Shown piece after piece: positions 1-11,300 of a DNA stretch of 64,000 nt (position 1 is its first letter; every line of letters starts with the position of its first letter). The position numbers were made by a program, and so were the translations under genes. The DNA is from Symsagittifera roscoffensis (lineage: Eukaryota; Xenacoelomorpha; Acoela; Convolutidae), in contig NC_087069.1 of the NCBI RefSeq assembly GCF_963678635.1, positions 3,174,166 to 3,238,165 of the forward strand. Reading direction: 5' to 3'. Under the pieces are notes generated by a model. That model did not search any database, had not been told where the DNA came from, and saw nothing but the letters and a program-made list of their open reading frames with translations.

Positions 1-206
1 AAACGGAAAACTTGAAGCTACAATATGTGAACAACATCCAAACTACTACTTCACAGATAAACAATATCAACCACTCTGATAAAGAATTATCCGAAAAAAT
101 CACTGACACGGAAACAGCATTGCTGAATGCAGACAAAAACAACAAGATAACCAAAATAAACCACAAAAACATAGAGAAAACAACAAATCAATTCATCAAT
201 ACATGA
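1..206 (+). pseudogene. gag: gag C-terminal fragment with half a zinc knuckle (copy A)
   Basis: An open stretch matching 6,155-6,355 of copy B almost base for base. In the adjoining frame, positions 107-130 read H-G-N-S-I-A-E-C. That is the second half of a CCHC nucleocapsid knuckle (Gx-H-x4-C style), followed by a Gln/Asn/Lys-rich basic stretch. The two upstream cysteines of the knuckle are not present in either copy, so the motif is broken in both. The role in the family is RNA packaging by Gag. The start lies outside the window. Assignment rests on its place ahead of the Arg/Ser-rich tail and protease. Confidence 0.55.
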
Positions 207-439
207 AAAAAGACCAAAATTACCCAACAAAATCTTTCATAGCAATAATAGTTCAGGAAAACCACTTCCAAATAACTCCAATTACTCTAGACATCAATCA
301 CCCTATAAAACGAATTATAGAGGTTGATCACTATACCAAAGAAATTCACGAAATTTTCACGAAACAGATATAGTCGATCACATAGTCAAAATCAAAAAAT
401 TTTTTCAGGATCAAATTCAAACCAACCTGAAATTTTGTT

Positions 440-851
440 TGCTGTCAGTTTCCATTAAAAATCTACTAACAAAAATTATACAAATAATCGATGTAGAAAC
501 TCTTCATACAATCGACATATAAACTATTCCAACGATAGGAATAGACGCTATTCGAATAATCAAAACCCTAGATATCAAAATAATCGATCACGCGATTATT
601 CTAACAACAGATCAAAATATAACAATAATCAAAATAGATCACGCGATAATTCACAGAATAGAAATTCGAGTTATTACAAAAGACAAAGAAACTACTCTCA
701 GTCACCACATAGAAATAACACACGTTATCAAAATTCACAACAAATTTATAGGAGTAGTACACCTAAACATCAATTGCAAGTAAACCAGGTACAAACACTC
801 AACCAGACTCCTCTGGTATTGACAATAACGAAAGCACAGAATTGCAATTAA
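440..851 (+). pseudogene. gag: Arg/Ser/Asn/Tyr-rich gag tail (copy A)
   Basis: The frame that ends at the TAA at 849-851 encodes a low-complexity chain of short R-x-S, N-N-R and R-Y-Q-N-N units, for example SRDNSQNRNSSYY. It is rich in Arg, Asn, Ser and Tyr, with no fold visible. Such basic tails commonly bind nucleic acid in retrotransposon Gag proteins. Copy B keeps the same tail at 6,590-7,024 in the equivalent frame, ending at the same Asn-Cys-Asn-stop. A different frame is also open here and looks Ile/Asp-rich, but the Arg/Ser frame is the one that makes biological sense and ends identically in both copies. Confidence 0.6.
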
Positions 852-1400
852 ATCACATCCCTTGCGAATCCACAGATAGCGAAAGTGATACAGAAAACAC
901 AACTTCAATTAACATGATAAATGTTGAAAATGACTATGAACCTAATATATACAAACAACCGATATAAACTCACATATATGAAAACTATGATCAATTTCTT
1001 TTAAACTATTATACAAGACCAATATCCAATAACAAAAACAGAGAAAAAAATAGAAAAAATAGTAGAAGAAATAGCAGAAAAAAACCCAGAGAATGCTCCA
1101 ACACAAATAAAGTTTATCAAACAGACCAACAGAACAACAGGTACAAAAGGAAAAAATATGGCAGTCCCACTTCTTTAAGAAAGTCCAAAATCTAAGCAAT
1201 TACAAACACAGACCTTGAAATAGATTTTTCAATAGATTCCGGAGCAGAATCAATTATCATCAACATTACCACTTGGAATTAAATAAAAATTCTACGCCCA
1301 AAACTATTATCCTCCAAAACAACAAGCAGACTAGCAACCGCACACGGATCAACCATATCAACCATCACTTCGTAAACTGTTCAGAGTAACACTTCCATCT
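852..1400 (+). pseudogene. pol: pol N-terminal basic linker and aspartic protease remnant (copy A)
   Basis: A Lys/Arg-rich linker (about 1,000-1,190) leads into a retropepsin-like segment. At 1,235-1,243 the frame reads D-S-G, preceded by hydrophobic residues and followed by A-E-S-I-I. This is the flap-side active-site signature of retroviral-type aspartic proteases (usually D-T/S-G). The rest of the protease domain is lost: sequence that copy B has between about 7,530 and 7,950 is missing here. No enzyme could be made. The opposite strand shows a Phe/Cys-rich open frame at 942-1199 that is only the antisense of the Lys-rich linker. Confidence 0.6.
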
Positions 1401-1787
1401 ATCAATTACATGAAAGACTCAAACTCCGATATGATTTATTTACACATCTAAAACAATTCTACCTATAAAATAACCCTACCTCTAGGACTCTTAGATTTAT
1501 GTGAAACTAACTCAACAATTTCTCCAACAAAAGAAATAGCGTATAGAATAAATATTATTTAACAACTATTAGATATATGTCAATCAACAATCCTTGACAA
1601 AGAAATGTCAATTAACAATATTTTAAGCAGTGAAAAACGAAACACAGATTCTTTCACAAAGACACCCTATTTTAAACCAACATTTCAACTATCAAAATAC
1701 ACGGAAGAACAACAAAAGTTCCTAACAATGTTTAATTTTCAACACTCTCACATAATACAACTAGAATTCGAACAATTAGCCGACTAA
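1400..1787 (+). pseudogene. pol: pol segment between protease and RT (copy A)
   Basis: Matches 7,960-8,360 of copy B. It encodes the stretch leading to RT, including Y-K-I-T-L-P-L-G-L-L and a following Lys/Thr-rich piece with an ATG-started open frame at 1,605-1,787. Ty3-type polyproteins carry a linker of this kind between protease and RT. No catalytic residue is expected. Stops interrupt the reading frame at several places, so this is decayed coding sequence and not a separate gene. Confidence 0.5.
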
Positions 1788-1879
1788 AATTTAAAATACC
1801 CAAAAACTTAAGGAACATCTAAATTTGATGTTAGAAAAGTAAATTCACTATTACTTTTAACTCTAACACCTGATGCAGT

Positions 1880-2562
1880 TTTCAAAAAACAACGAGCAAG
1901 TAAAGTCCCAATTCACTTGCAAGACAAGGTAACCGATTACTTGAAATTTTAGAACAATATGAAACCATCTCTCCCGTAAATAAAGAAAAACAGCAAAAAA
2001 TTAACACAATCGTAAGTCCCGTTATCATCTTAGCAAAAGGACAGTAATTAAAAGTAGATCTAGATGCAAGGTACCTCAATTCACTAATTGATGAATCTAA
2101 ATGTAATTGGCCTATCGAACCAATCCAAATAATTCTCACAATTTAAACTGTTAATATTTCACAACAGCAGATCTGAATAGTGCATATAATCAAATGCCGC
2201 TAGATGAACAATCAAGACGATTAACACAATTCGTTATTGAAAATCAACCTTACGAGTTCAACAGATTATTCTTTGGAATTTCCATAGGACCAGTAGTTTT
2301 TTCAGCATTTATGTGTAAAATTTTCAGACCACTAATACTAAAAAAAAGCTCCATCAAACATTTAGACGATGTTTTTGTGCAATCACAAACAAAAGACAAA
2401 AAATTCGTTTTCTTAGAAAATTCTCATCAAAATTTGTTACAAGAAAACATGAAAGCAGCACCAGATAAATCACACTTTTTTCTAGTACGAGTGAAATTCC
2501 TTGGACATATTATAGGAAAAAAAACTATAACCCCCTTCAAATCTCGCATTTTCATTTACTGA
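1880..2562 (+). pseudogene. pol: reverse transcriptase, broken (copy A)
   Basis: The frame of 2,194-2,562 encodes the central palm of a Ty3/gypsy RT: M-P-L-D-E-Q-S-R-R-L-T, the Y-E-F-N-R-L-F-F-G-I-S block, then the active-site box. In this copy the box reads H-L-D-D instead of Y-L-D-D (residues 56-59 of the open frame), a change likely to harm polymerase activity. Upstream, 1,900-2,150 carries the fingers region (V-D-L-D-A-R-Y-L-N-S type) with stops. The 3' side ends near 2,550 inside the block that in copy B leads to the thumb. RNase H and integrase are absent from this copy. Confidence 0.8.
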
Positions 2563-3590
2563 CACAATACTTGAAGAAATATCTTCAAAACCTTTCAAGG
2601 CGCTAAACGTAACAATTGTACATTAACGACTGATAAAAACAACACTTGTCGTTTTCCTTAAATCAGCTGTAAACATAATGACATCTTGAAAAATTTTTTA
2701 TTGAATATGTAAATACAAAAATTAGTTAGTACAAATCATAAATTGTTAATATATTTAAATCATCTCATCATCCCAGCTTCGTCACCTAAAACATAACAGC
2801 GAATTTCAAAAACTAACAATTATCAAAACTTAAACTTAACGTTAACCCTCTAATCTTAAACTATCAAGGCCTATCCTTGGATCAAATAGAACAACTTTGT
2901 TCTCCCCCTCCAAATTTATTTAGTGTCTAATGACTCCAAACGTCGATTCACTACCCAACCCTTATCAAGGACCCAGAATTAACAAAAAAATTTCAAAAAC
3001 TAACCATTTAAGTAAGATAAACAGTGAAGACTTTCAGTTACTCATCCTTCACTTGAATCACCTCCTCTTAGATGACCCAGGCTGAAACACTTGGACTTAG
3101 TACGTCATAAAACAGTATCTAACCAACTACTTGCATTCTAATTATTTCTGAACCTTGTGGATCAATTTACTATTCTCCAACCCTTGATCACAAATCACAA
3201 CCCCTAAGTAGGATTAGGTAGGTGTATCTTAGCTTAGAATTAGTCACGAGAAAGTACAAATCATTGGAAGTACAAGAATCCATATACGCTTTTCTCTCCA
3301 ACCCAAATATACGACCCAAACTAAGCTAACCCCAAAAAAATGTATGAACTTACAGTTTAAGACAATAGAATCACTAATCCAGATTTTGCATCCATCACCC
3401 TAAACCTTATGTCAAGAGACGATTTAGAAAACAAACAAACAATCATAATACACAATTGTTTAACTAACGACAACAAATAGCTCGTAATTACACCACAAAG
3501 TTAATCAGTAGGATACATAAGAACAAAAAGACAAACACTAAGAAATAAATAAATTAACAAACAAAAACAAATTATTAGAAAAAGATTTTC
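2551..3590. other. gene-free AT-rich stretch; possible 5' end of copy B
   Basis: No frame longer than a few dozen codons and no recognisable protein. It lies between the broken end of copy A and the first weak gag-like frames of copy B, where the 5' LTR and leader of B would be expected. I compared it by eye with 11.3-12.7 kb and 17.6-18.7 kb and found no clear long direct repeat, so an LTR call is not supported. Confidence 0.4.
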
Positions 3591-4809
3591 CAAAAGAAGA
3601 AACGCACTCTCAGAATCAGAAACAACCGCAATACAAGAACTTCACAATTGAAAAGACTCAATAAACAAAAACCATCAAATTGACGACCAACTATACTTCA
3701 CTGACTCAGAAACCACAACACCAGCATCAAAAAAAGCTAAGCAAAAAATTTAAAAAATGCTAGACAAGCAATTCAATAGGTTTGTACAGTTGGAATCAAC
3801 CAATAAGAAGCGTTGAAAATTACACATTAACAGTAATACAACACAAAAATGATTCGAAATGAAGATAACCCAGAACATTAAGTACTTCCATTTTTAATAT
3901 CTCCACTAACTGAACTTCGAGGATAGGTACAATTTTGTCAAAATTTAATCGCAAATTTATTCGAAAAAGGAAAAAATCCGTGCACAAAAAAATTTCCCGA
4001 TGTAAAAATCAAAAGACAATTTCTCGATCACTATCTCAAAGATATTGTAGTCTCACATTACACTGGAATCTACACAATAAAAATCAGATCACCAAAAGAT
4101 AGATATCTCATTCAAACGGATGAATTAGTTATTGAATTTTCAAAAGTTTTTACACAATACATCAAAAGCATACAACACCAAAACTCATAAAGAGCACCTT
4201 CGATATTTACAAAAGATGTATTCTCACTTATACCTAGCCATTTATCTAATTAAGTATTGAATGAACCTCAAGGCGATTCATCTACTCAAACATCTCGACA
4301 TACAGTTGTTCGAAAGGAAATACATAAATTTTCAAAATTTTTAAATGCAATCTGAGAAGATCTAACAAAAAGTGAAGTAACGGATCATGTTAAACACGAA
4401 TTACAAAAAATCTTAGCATTGTTCATAATCGATTATTTCAGTCACAATATTGATCTTCGAACAAGCAGGAAAACATTTTAGACCACAAAATACAGATGAC
4501 GAAACTGTACTAGCAGAAAAATCAGATTATGTTTGGGACCCTAAGTGGTCTCATGAATCATTTACTATTATACCAATAATTATATCAACTCAGGCAATTA
4601 GCACTATCTCTATTAATAAAGATTATGTTAGAGTATACCCACTTACAGTTGACGCAACACCTCTAAACTATAATTCATTTTTCCATGAAAGAAAAGGAAA
4701 TAATAGTTTAAATTCTACATTTATATATAATGATAACATAAAGGCAACAAGAAATTTTACACAAAAAAAAACAAACCCCATCTTATTTTGTAAGCAAAGA
4801 AATTGTTGA
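3590..4809 (+). pseudogene. gag: probable 5' gag region of copy B
   Basis: Fragments of Lys/Glu/Thr-rich coding sequence in shifting frames end in a 119-codon open frame at 4,450-4,809. That frame contains V-W-D-P-K-W-S-H-E-S and an Asn/Thr-rich end. I do not recognise a domain. It is assigned to gag only because it directly precedes the Gln/Pro-rich and capsid-like parts. The listed start is where coding-like composition begins, not a proven initiation codon. Confidence 0.35.
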
Positions 4810-4929
4810 ACAACGAAGCATTTAACCTATTCAACCCAATTTTACAACTCCAAAATTAAAAAACCCAACGCTACAAGAAACAATCATACAATCCACAGTA
4901 AAACCCCCGTTGAACAAAAATATTCGCAA

Positions 4930-5590
4930 TTGGATTGTCCAACGTTCCAACGGGTAACAAAACTATCAAACAAACTACAAACATTTCAGAAAAATAATTT
5001 TGCAGAACATAATTATAACTATGTAAATGGACAAAAAACAACAAAACCTTCTAAAACAATTACTCAAAACTTTTTCTTTTCACAAAGTCAAATTATACCA
5101 CAACCGACTTTAAACTCAATGAATTTTGATGATCAAACACGATCATCACAAGAACAAAGTGAAAATTACCCATTTTTCCAAGAAAAATAATACAAATAAA
5201 TACCATACCAGAAACCAACCTCATTTTTATCCACAAAATTATATTCCATCAGATTATGAAGAATACTATGATCCAAATCATCAGCGTTTTTACTCAAGCC
5301 AAAGACCTCGGTTTCACAGTTTTGTCCAACCATTTATTTTCGAACCACACACACGAAACGAACAAATAGGACAGCCTAGAAATAATCCAACATCTTACAT
5401 CAATACTTTTCAAGAACAAAATCCAGTTAACACACAATCATACCAACCAACTCAAATGCATAACGAAATTCCACCGCCATATTATTTACAACAACATGAA
5501 ATAACAAAAAGTCAAATTAGAAATTTTCCGCAAACGCCCCAGGCCGCAGAATCATTAAAAATGACTATGAATCCATACCTAATGGGTTGA
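4930..5590 (+). pseudogene. gag: gag Gln/Asn/Pro/Tyr-rich region (copy B)
   Basis: Two overlapping frames (4,930-5,190 and 5,126-5,590) together give a low-complexity protein rich in Gln, Asn, Pro, His and Tyr, with runs such as DYEEYYDPNHQRFY and NEIPPPYYLQQHE. The overlap with a frame change looks like a frameshift in one original reading frame. Regions like this, before the capsid domain, are typical of matrix-like or disordered Gag N-termini. The frame ends at a stop at 5,588, shortly before the capsid-like segment. Confidence 0.5.
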
Positions 5591-5617
5591 TCATCAATAA
5601 CATCAAATAAACCACTA

Positions 5618-6355
5618 ATGGTATTCATAGGCACAGATCCTGAATACTCTGTAGAGGATTATCTAAATGCAGTCACAGCACATTTACTTTTAAACATAGG
5701 ACCTGAAGCAGTAAACACGCCAATTCATCAAAATTAGATACATAGACGCACAGCTTTAATCCAAACCACACTTGACGGCGCAGCCCGAAAATGGTTTTTA
5801 GTTTTTCTATAGAAATAAAATCAGATTGGAGAAGATTCACACAAAAATTCTCAAAAATCTTTGATTCAGAAAGAAACAAACAACATCAAAGAGTTTTATG
5901 ACTACCAAATCAAACAATAAAACAACTTACAGTAAGAATAAAAACACTAGTCCGAAAAGCATACTTAATACTCATGATTATAAAAATAAAAAGGTGACAG
6001 AAAACCTATTGATGACTCTAAACTTCAATTGCAAAAAATTGCCATAAAAAAGAGAGAATCACATCATTCCTCATTCCGAGAACCAGATTTAGACTTTAAA
6101 AAACTAGTAAATAAACTAGAGCAAGCAGAAATCACTATGAACTTAGAAGAAACGGAAAACTTGAAGCTACAAAATGTGAACAACATCCAAACTACTACTT
6201 CACAGATAAACAATATCAACCACTCTGATAAAGAATTATCCAAAAAAATCACTGACACGGAAACAGCATTGCCGAATGCAGACAAAAACAACAAGATAAC
6301 CAAAATAAACCACAAAAACATAGAGAAACCAACAAATCACTTCATCAATACATGA
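5618..6355 (+). pseudogene. gag: gag capsid-like domain and knuckle remnant (copy B)
   Basis: From the ATG at 5,618 the frame reads D-P-E-Y-S-V-E-D-Y-L-N-A-V and then L-I-Q-T-T-L-D-G-A-A-R-K-W-F. This is the pattern of the retrotransposon Gag capsid family: a helix, then a conserved A-x-x-W-F. Stops interrupt it at about 5,735 and 5,810. Downstream (6,029-6,355) the sequence continues as the helical C-terminal part. At 6,256-6,279 it carries the same half zinc knuckle, H-G-N-S-I-A-E-C, as copy A. The first Cys-x2-Cys is missing, so nucleocapsid function is lost. Confidence 0.65.
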
Positions 6356-6589
6356 AAAAAGACCAAAATTACCCAACAAAATCTTTCATAGTAATAATAG
6401 TTCAGGAAAACCCCTTCCAAATAACTCCAATTACTCTAGTTAACAATCACCCCATAAAACGAATTATAGAGGTTGATCACTATACCAAAGAAATTCACGA
6501 AATTTTCACAAAACAGATATAGTCGATCACATAGTCAAAATCAAAATATTTATTCAGGATCAAATTCAAACCAACCTGAAATTTTGTTT

Positions 6590-7024
6590 GATATCAGTTT
6601 CCATTAAAATTCTACTAGCTAAAATTATTCAAATAATCGATGTAGAAACTCTTCATACAATCGATATATAAACTATTCCAACGATAGGAATGGAAACTAT
6701 TCAAATCATCGAAACCCTAGATATCAAAATAATCGAAAACCTAGATATCGAAATAATCAATCACGCGATTATTCTAACAACAGATCAAAACATAACGATA
6801 ATCAAAATAGATCACGCGATAATTCACAGAACAGAAATTCGAGTTATTACAAAATACAAAGAAACTACTCTCAGTCACCACATAGGAATAGCACACGTTA
6901 TCAAAATTCACAACAAATTTATAGGAGTAGTACACCTAAACATCAAATGCAAATAAATCAGGTACAAACACTCAACCAGATTCCCCTGGTATTGACAATA
7001 ACGAAAGCACAGAATTGCAATTAA
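6590..7024 (+). pseudogene. gag: Arg/Ser/Asn-rich gag tail (copy B)
   Basis: The frame ending in the TAA at 7,022-7,024 gives the same basic tail as in copy A (N-R-S-R-D-N-S-Q-N-R-N-S-S-Y-Y and similar). It has an extra tandem unit: an N-R-K-P-R-Y-R-N-N unit follows N-P-R-Y-Q-N-N. The longest ATG frame over this stretch (6,690-6,956) is in another frame, is Ile-rich and does not continue the protein. I take it to be incidental. Confidence 0.6.
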
Positions 7025-7560
7025 ATCACATACCTTGCGAAACCACAGATAGCAAAAGTGATACAGAAAACACAATTTCAATTAACATGATAAATGTTGA
7101 AAATGACTATGAACCTAATATATACAAACAACCGATATAAACTCTTATATATCAAAACTATGATCAATTTCTTTTAAACTATTATACAAGACCAATATCC
7201 AATAACAAAAAAAGAGAAAAAAAGAGAAAAAATAAAAGAAGAAATAACAGAATAAAAAACCCAGAGAATGCTCCAGCACAAATAAAGTTTATCAAACATA
7301 CCAACAGAACAACAGGTACAAAAGGAAAAAATATGGCGATCCCACTTCTTTTAGAAAGTCCAAAATCAGCAATTACAAACTCCAGACCTTGAAATAAATT
7401 TTTCAATAGATTCCGGAGCAGAATCAATTATTATCAACATTCCCATTTGGAATGAAATAAAAATTCTACGCCCAAAATTATTATCCTTCAAAACAACAAG
7501 CAGACTAGCAACCGCACACGGATCAACCTTAACAAATTATTGAAAAATCCATTTTTTCTT
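7025..7560 (+). pseudogene. pol: pol basic linker and aspartic protease (copy B)
   Basis: A very Lys/Arg-rich linker (about 7,195-7,260) precedes a retropepsin segment. The D-S-G active-site triplet lies at 7,409-7,417, inside F-S-I-D-S-G-A-E-S-I-I-I, and is followed by a second hydrophobic strand and A-T-A-H-G-S. The protease frame opens by a shift just before 7,388. The characteristic second protease motif (hydrophobic-hydrophobic-G-R/K) is not evident, so the domain is partial or decayed. In the family the enzyme would mature Gag-Pol. Confidence 0.65.
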
Positions 7561-7849
7561 TGTTCCCACCCGAACAATGGAAAAAAACAAACTCATGAGC
7601 AAACCATTTAAACATTCGTTCCGCATCACTGATATAGAACATAATAACTTTGGAATACCATTTATTACTAAATATATACCAACGATAATTGTTTCAAATA
7701 GTAGAATTCATATAAAAGATAAATAGACAAGAATGAAAAAGACGGCTTTGACATTTTTTCAAAGAATAAACAAACAACGACCATTTTTCTCTAAACTTCA
7801 CCCCATATACAATTAGGAACAGAACCACCTGACACCACCATCAGGAAAT

Positions 7850-8134
7850 GTGTATAATTTCTCATTCAAACAAGTTCACCAATATGATAAAGAAGAAAAT
7901 AAAAAACATCTCTTTATGTCTGACCTTGAATTCAGACCAATTCATAAACTTTTCCAAGTAACAATTCCATCTATCAAATACATGAAAGACTCAAACTCCG
8001 ATATGATTTATTTACACACCTATAACAATTCTCCCTATAAAATAACCCTACCTCTAGGACTCTTAGGTTATTGTGAAATTAACGCAACAATTTCTCCCAC
8101 AAAAGAAAAAGCGTGTAGAGTAAATATTATATAA
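7850..8134 (+). pseudogene. pol: pol linker between protease and RT (copy B)
   Basis: A 94-codon open piece with M-S-D-L-E-F-R-P-I-H-K-L-F and Y-K-I-T-L-P-L-G-L-L-G-Y. It corresponds to the pre-RT region of the polyprotein. Copy A keeps only its second half. The codons that follow (8,160-8,440) continue the linker with stops. No catalytic motif is expected here. Confidence 0.5.
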
Positions 8135-8439
8135 CAACTACTAGATATATGTCAATCAACAATTCTTGACAAAGAATTGTCAATTAACAAAATTTTAAGC
8201 AGTGATAAACGAAACACAGATTATTTCACAAAGACACCCTACTTTAAACCAACATTTCATTTTCAAACATCAAAGTAAACGGAAGAACAACAAAAATTTT
8301 TAACAATTTTCATTTTTAACATTCTCAGATAGCACAAGAAGAACTCGAACAATTAGCCGACTAATTATTAAAATACCTAAAAGTTTAGGCAACATCTAAA
8401 TTCGATGTAAGAAAAGTAATTTCACTATAACAATTACCT

Positions 8440-9130
8440 CTAAAACCTGATGCAGTTTTCAAAAAACAACGAGCAATTAAAGTCCCAATTCACTTGCAAG
8501 ACAAAGGTAACCGATTACTTGAAATACTAGAACAATATGAAATCATCTCTCCCGTAAATAAAGAAAAACAGCAAAAAGGTAACACATTCGTGAACCCCGT
8601 TATCATCTTAGCAAAAAGAGAGTCCTTAAAAATAGTTCTAGATGCAAGATACCTCAATTCACTAATTGATGAATCTAAATGTAAATGGCCTATCGAACCA
8701 ATCCTAATAATTCTCACAAAAATAAACGGTTAATATTTCACAACAGCAGATTTGAATAGTGCATATAATCAAATGCCGCTAGATGAACAATCAAGACGAT
8801 TAACAAAGTTCGTTATTGGAAATCAACCTTACGAATTCAACAGATTATTCTTTGGAATTTCCATAGGACCAGTAGTTTTTTCAGCATTTATGTGTAAAAT
8901 TTTCAGACCATTAATAGTCAAAAAATTTTCAAACAAATATTTAGACGATGTTTTTGTGCAATCACAAACAAAAGACGAAGAGTTCCTTGTCTTAGAAAAA
9001 TGTCAACAAATATTATTTCAAGAAAACGTGAAAGCAGCTCCAGATAAATCACGTTTTTTCTAACACGAGTATATTTCCTTGGACATATTGTAGAAAAAAA
9101 ACTATAACTACATTAAAATCTCGCATAGAT
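8440..9130 (+). pseudogene. pol: reverse transcriptase (copy B)
   Basis: Fingers and palm of a Ty3/gypsy RT. Positions 8,494-8,733 encode N-P-V-I-I-L-A-K-R-E and V-L-D-A-R-Y-L-N-S-L, where the D of LDARYLN is the first catalytic aspartate region. After one stop, 8,752-9,063 encodes N-S-A-Y-N-Q-M-P-L and the intact Y-L-D-D box (residues 63-66 of that frame). The following C-x-x-L-F-Q-E-N block leads to a stop at 9,061 where a frameshift has occurred, since the F-L-G-H-I block resumes in another frame. It is much better kept than copy A (YLDD against HLDD) but cannot give an active enzyme as it stands. Confidence 0.85.
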
Positions 9131-9329
9131 GCAATCCAAAAACTCCAACCATTCTCAAATTAGAAGAAAATACAAGGATTTCTTGGAATGTTCAACTTCT
9201 TAAGTAAGTACGTATACAAAACGCAACTATACTTCAGACCATTTTATAACATCATTAGACAGCAGAATAATTTTGAATAGACAACAGAACAACAAAAACG
9301 ATTTGAAGAGATAAAAACTCTTCTCACAG

Positions 9330-9856
9330 AGCAATTATCAAACACTATTCCAGATCCCGACCAACCATTTTATGCCATGTGCGACGCCTCAAATTTTGGC
9401 ATCGGCGCAGCATTACTACAATCTCACAATGGAACGAATAAATTGAACCTCATTTCCGCAAACTCTAGACTATTCACACAAGCTGAACTTAGACTCTCTA
9501 CTCTTATGAGAGAATGCAGAGCCATAACATATACACTTACAGAATATGAAATTTTATTACTTGGATCTAAACATCCAACAGTGTTTTTTACAGACCATAA
9601 ACGAATCATTTTCCTTTTTACACAAAAATCAAACCCAAACCATAGAGTTTATAGATTTCAACAAATTTTTATGAAAATTCCTACTATACATATAGTTTGG
9701 ACAGCAGGAAAAAACCTCGCACTACCCGATACTCTCAGTAGAATTACAACACCTGAATTGTTAACAAGACTCACAACAGTTGAAATGCCTCAAAATATAA
9801 AACTTTTTCTGGCAAATATGCAATTGATTACAATGCAAATATGCAGTAAAAACTGA
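9330..9856 (+). pseudogene. pol: RNase H domain (copy B)
   Basis: An open frame of about 165 codons with the RNase H signatures of Ty3/gypsy elements in order: C-D-A-S-N-F-G-I-G-A-A-L-L-Q (first Asp), M-R-E-C-R-A-I-T-Y (catalytic Glu), F-T-D-H-K (second Asp), then A-L-P-D-T-L-S-R at the end. It would degrade the RNA strand of the hybrid during reverse transcription. All key acidic residues are visible, which makes this the best-preserved domain of the element. It is cut from RT by frameshifts and stops between 9,061 and 9,330. Confidence 0.88.
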
Positions 9857-9907
9857 CATAGACCAATCACAAATTAATAATCTACAAAATTTTTCACTAT
9901 ATCTGGA

Positions 9908-10240
9908 TTGTCAAATCAATCATTACGAAGTAGAATACTAGGAAAATCTATAATCAAACCGGCACTTTACTCTTCATGGATAAAAACAACTCACAGCAAA
10001 AAACCAGTCAAACAAATATTATATAAAAAATATCTAATCCCGTTAATAGAAAAAGAAAATCTCACTGATAATAACAATTTATCAGGCCCACCAAATAATG
10101 ATTCAAAATATACAATCAATCAGGTTTTTAAGCTTCATGACCCAGTCATTAGACAATTAAAATCTTGGCACAAATATAAAACCAAGCCAATCAAAGCCGA
10201 TACCACTATCCTAGGAAAAAAAAACCCTTCTTAAATATTT
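9908..10240 (+). pseudogene. pol: region between RNase H and integrase core (copy B)
   Basis: A 108-codon open stretch, rich in Lys, Pro and Ile, with the block Y-T-I-N-Q-V-F-K-L-H-D-P-V-I-R-Q-L. In Ty3-type elements this place holds the connection and the HHCC zinc-binding N-terminus of integrase. Downstream of this stretch the DNA jumps straight toward the integrase core (near 10,240-10,310) without a visible H-x-H...C-x-x-C pattern. The zinc-binding module therefore appears to have been deleted. Confidence 0.5.
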
Positions 10241-10299
10241 GAGACCCAAACCAAAAACAAATCGCAGAAGAAACAAGATTTTAAAGGACAAAGTCTATT

Positions 10300-11300
10300 T
10301 TTCAATCACAGAAGTTCTTTCGATACGAAAGGACCAATATCACCATCCTCAGAAGGAAACTCATATATAATGGTCATAGATGATGCATTCACACACTACT
10401 TAACACTTATTCCAGTACCTCATTGTAATGCTTATTATGCATAAGCAACACTTTAAGAACACTGGATAGCAAATTTCGGTTTACCCGAAATCCTTGTCAC
10501 AGACACGAATTTATAAACAACGACATCATTACACTATGCCACTTATATATCATTAAAAACAAACCACTTACATCTCACGCACTTTGGACTAATGGTTTAG
10601 TAGAAGGCATGAACAGTTCACTACAAGAATATCTTAGATGTATCATTAATGGAAATGACACACGATATACTGAATGATCAACTGATGTAAAACTATTCCC
10701 ACTATCTTATAATCCAAAAATCACAACAACCTTAAGAATATCACCCTATGAAATGGTTTTCAACCAAAAACCACGGAAACCGATAATTTTCACAGCAAAT
10801 TTTTCAAAAACTGCACAAGTTTATTGCCAGACCACTATAGAATCAATATGTTACAATCTACCGCCGCATACCCACGATGAAGATCACTTTCTTCATCCAC
10901 AAATTTTAGAAGTAGCTTCCGGTAGACACACCAAATGGATTTTAAACAGAGACAAAAACACAACGGAATTTGACAGAAAGTAACAAAAAAATTGTTATAA
11001 AGACAAAATATTAATTCCCAAATAAATTCTCGATTTACCCCAGCTACAAATTTGAAAATCGAAACGTTCGTTTTAATCCTGAAATTTACAACACAAGAAC
11101 GAGTTTCTAAAAAATTACAACCAATCCGAAAAAGACCGTATCAGTTACTTCCCACTGATGTAACATAATGATAAACCCACTGATGTAACATAATTAAACA
11201 AAAAAGAAATCGTTCAACACCAAAACAATCTTTTACCTTATTACCCAAAAGAGTACGCCCTTCGGGAACTTACTCAATTATACTCTTTTACAGGACTTAA
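10300..11300 (+). pseudogene. pol: integrase catalytic core and C-terminus (copy B)
   Basis: The rve-type DDE core can be followed across frame changes. F-D-T-K-G-P-I carries the first Asp at 10,322. L-V-T-D carries the second Asp at 10,502. L-V-E-G-M-N-S-S-L carries the Glu at 10,603. All three catalytic residues survive, but D2 and E lie in different frames and several stops intervene. The open frame 10,753-10,983 continues the core end (S-P-Y-E-M-V-F-N-Q-K-P). The C-terminal part (to about 11,300) contains L-P-Y-Y-P-K-E-Y-A-L-R-E-L. The protein would insert cDNA into chromosomes; here it is dead. Confidence 0.8.
11151..11200. repeat. 25-bp tandem duplication in integrase tail
   Basis: A 25-bp piece beginning CCCACTGATGTAACATAA occurs at 11,151 and again at 11,176, the second with small changes at its end. 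It disrupts the C-terminal integrase frame and is a simple local duplication. Confidence 0.8.

Larger units (their letters stand above)
1..2550 (+). mobile_element. Ty3/gypsy-type retrotransposon, truncated copy A
   Basis: This stretch is a diverged second copy of the sequence at about 6,155-9,120. The same gag end, Arg/Ser-rich tail, protease D-S-G, pol linker and RT blocks appear in the same order and strand. Copy A enters the window already inside gag. It lacks about 430 bp that copy B has between protease and the pol linker (junction near 1,350-1,380). It stops abruptly near 2,550, just after the RT block, where the similarity to copy B ends. Many stops and frameshifts make it non-functional. 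The abrupt end next to the start of copy B suggests that B inserted into A, but I could not prove an LTR at the junction. Confidence 0.8.

Noticed and set aside
942-1199. Phe/Cys-rich small membrane protein on the minus strand (also 7,182-7,427)
   Set aside because: Antisense of the Lys/Arg-rich pol linker; both copies show it for the same reason.
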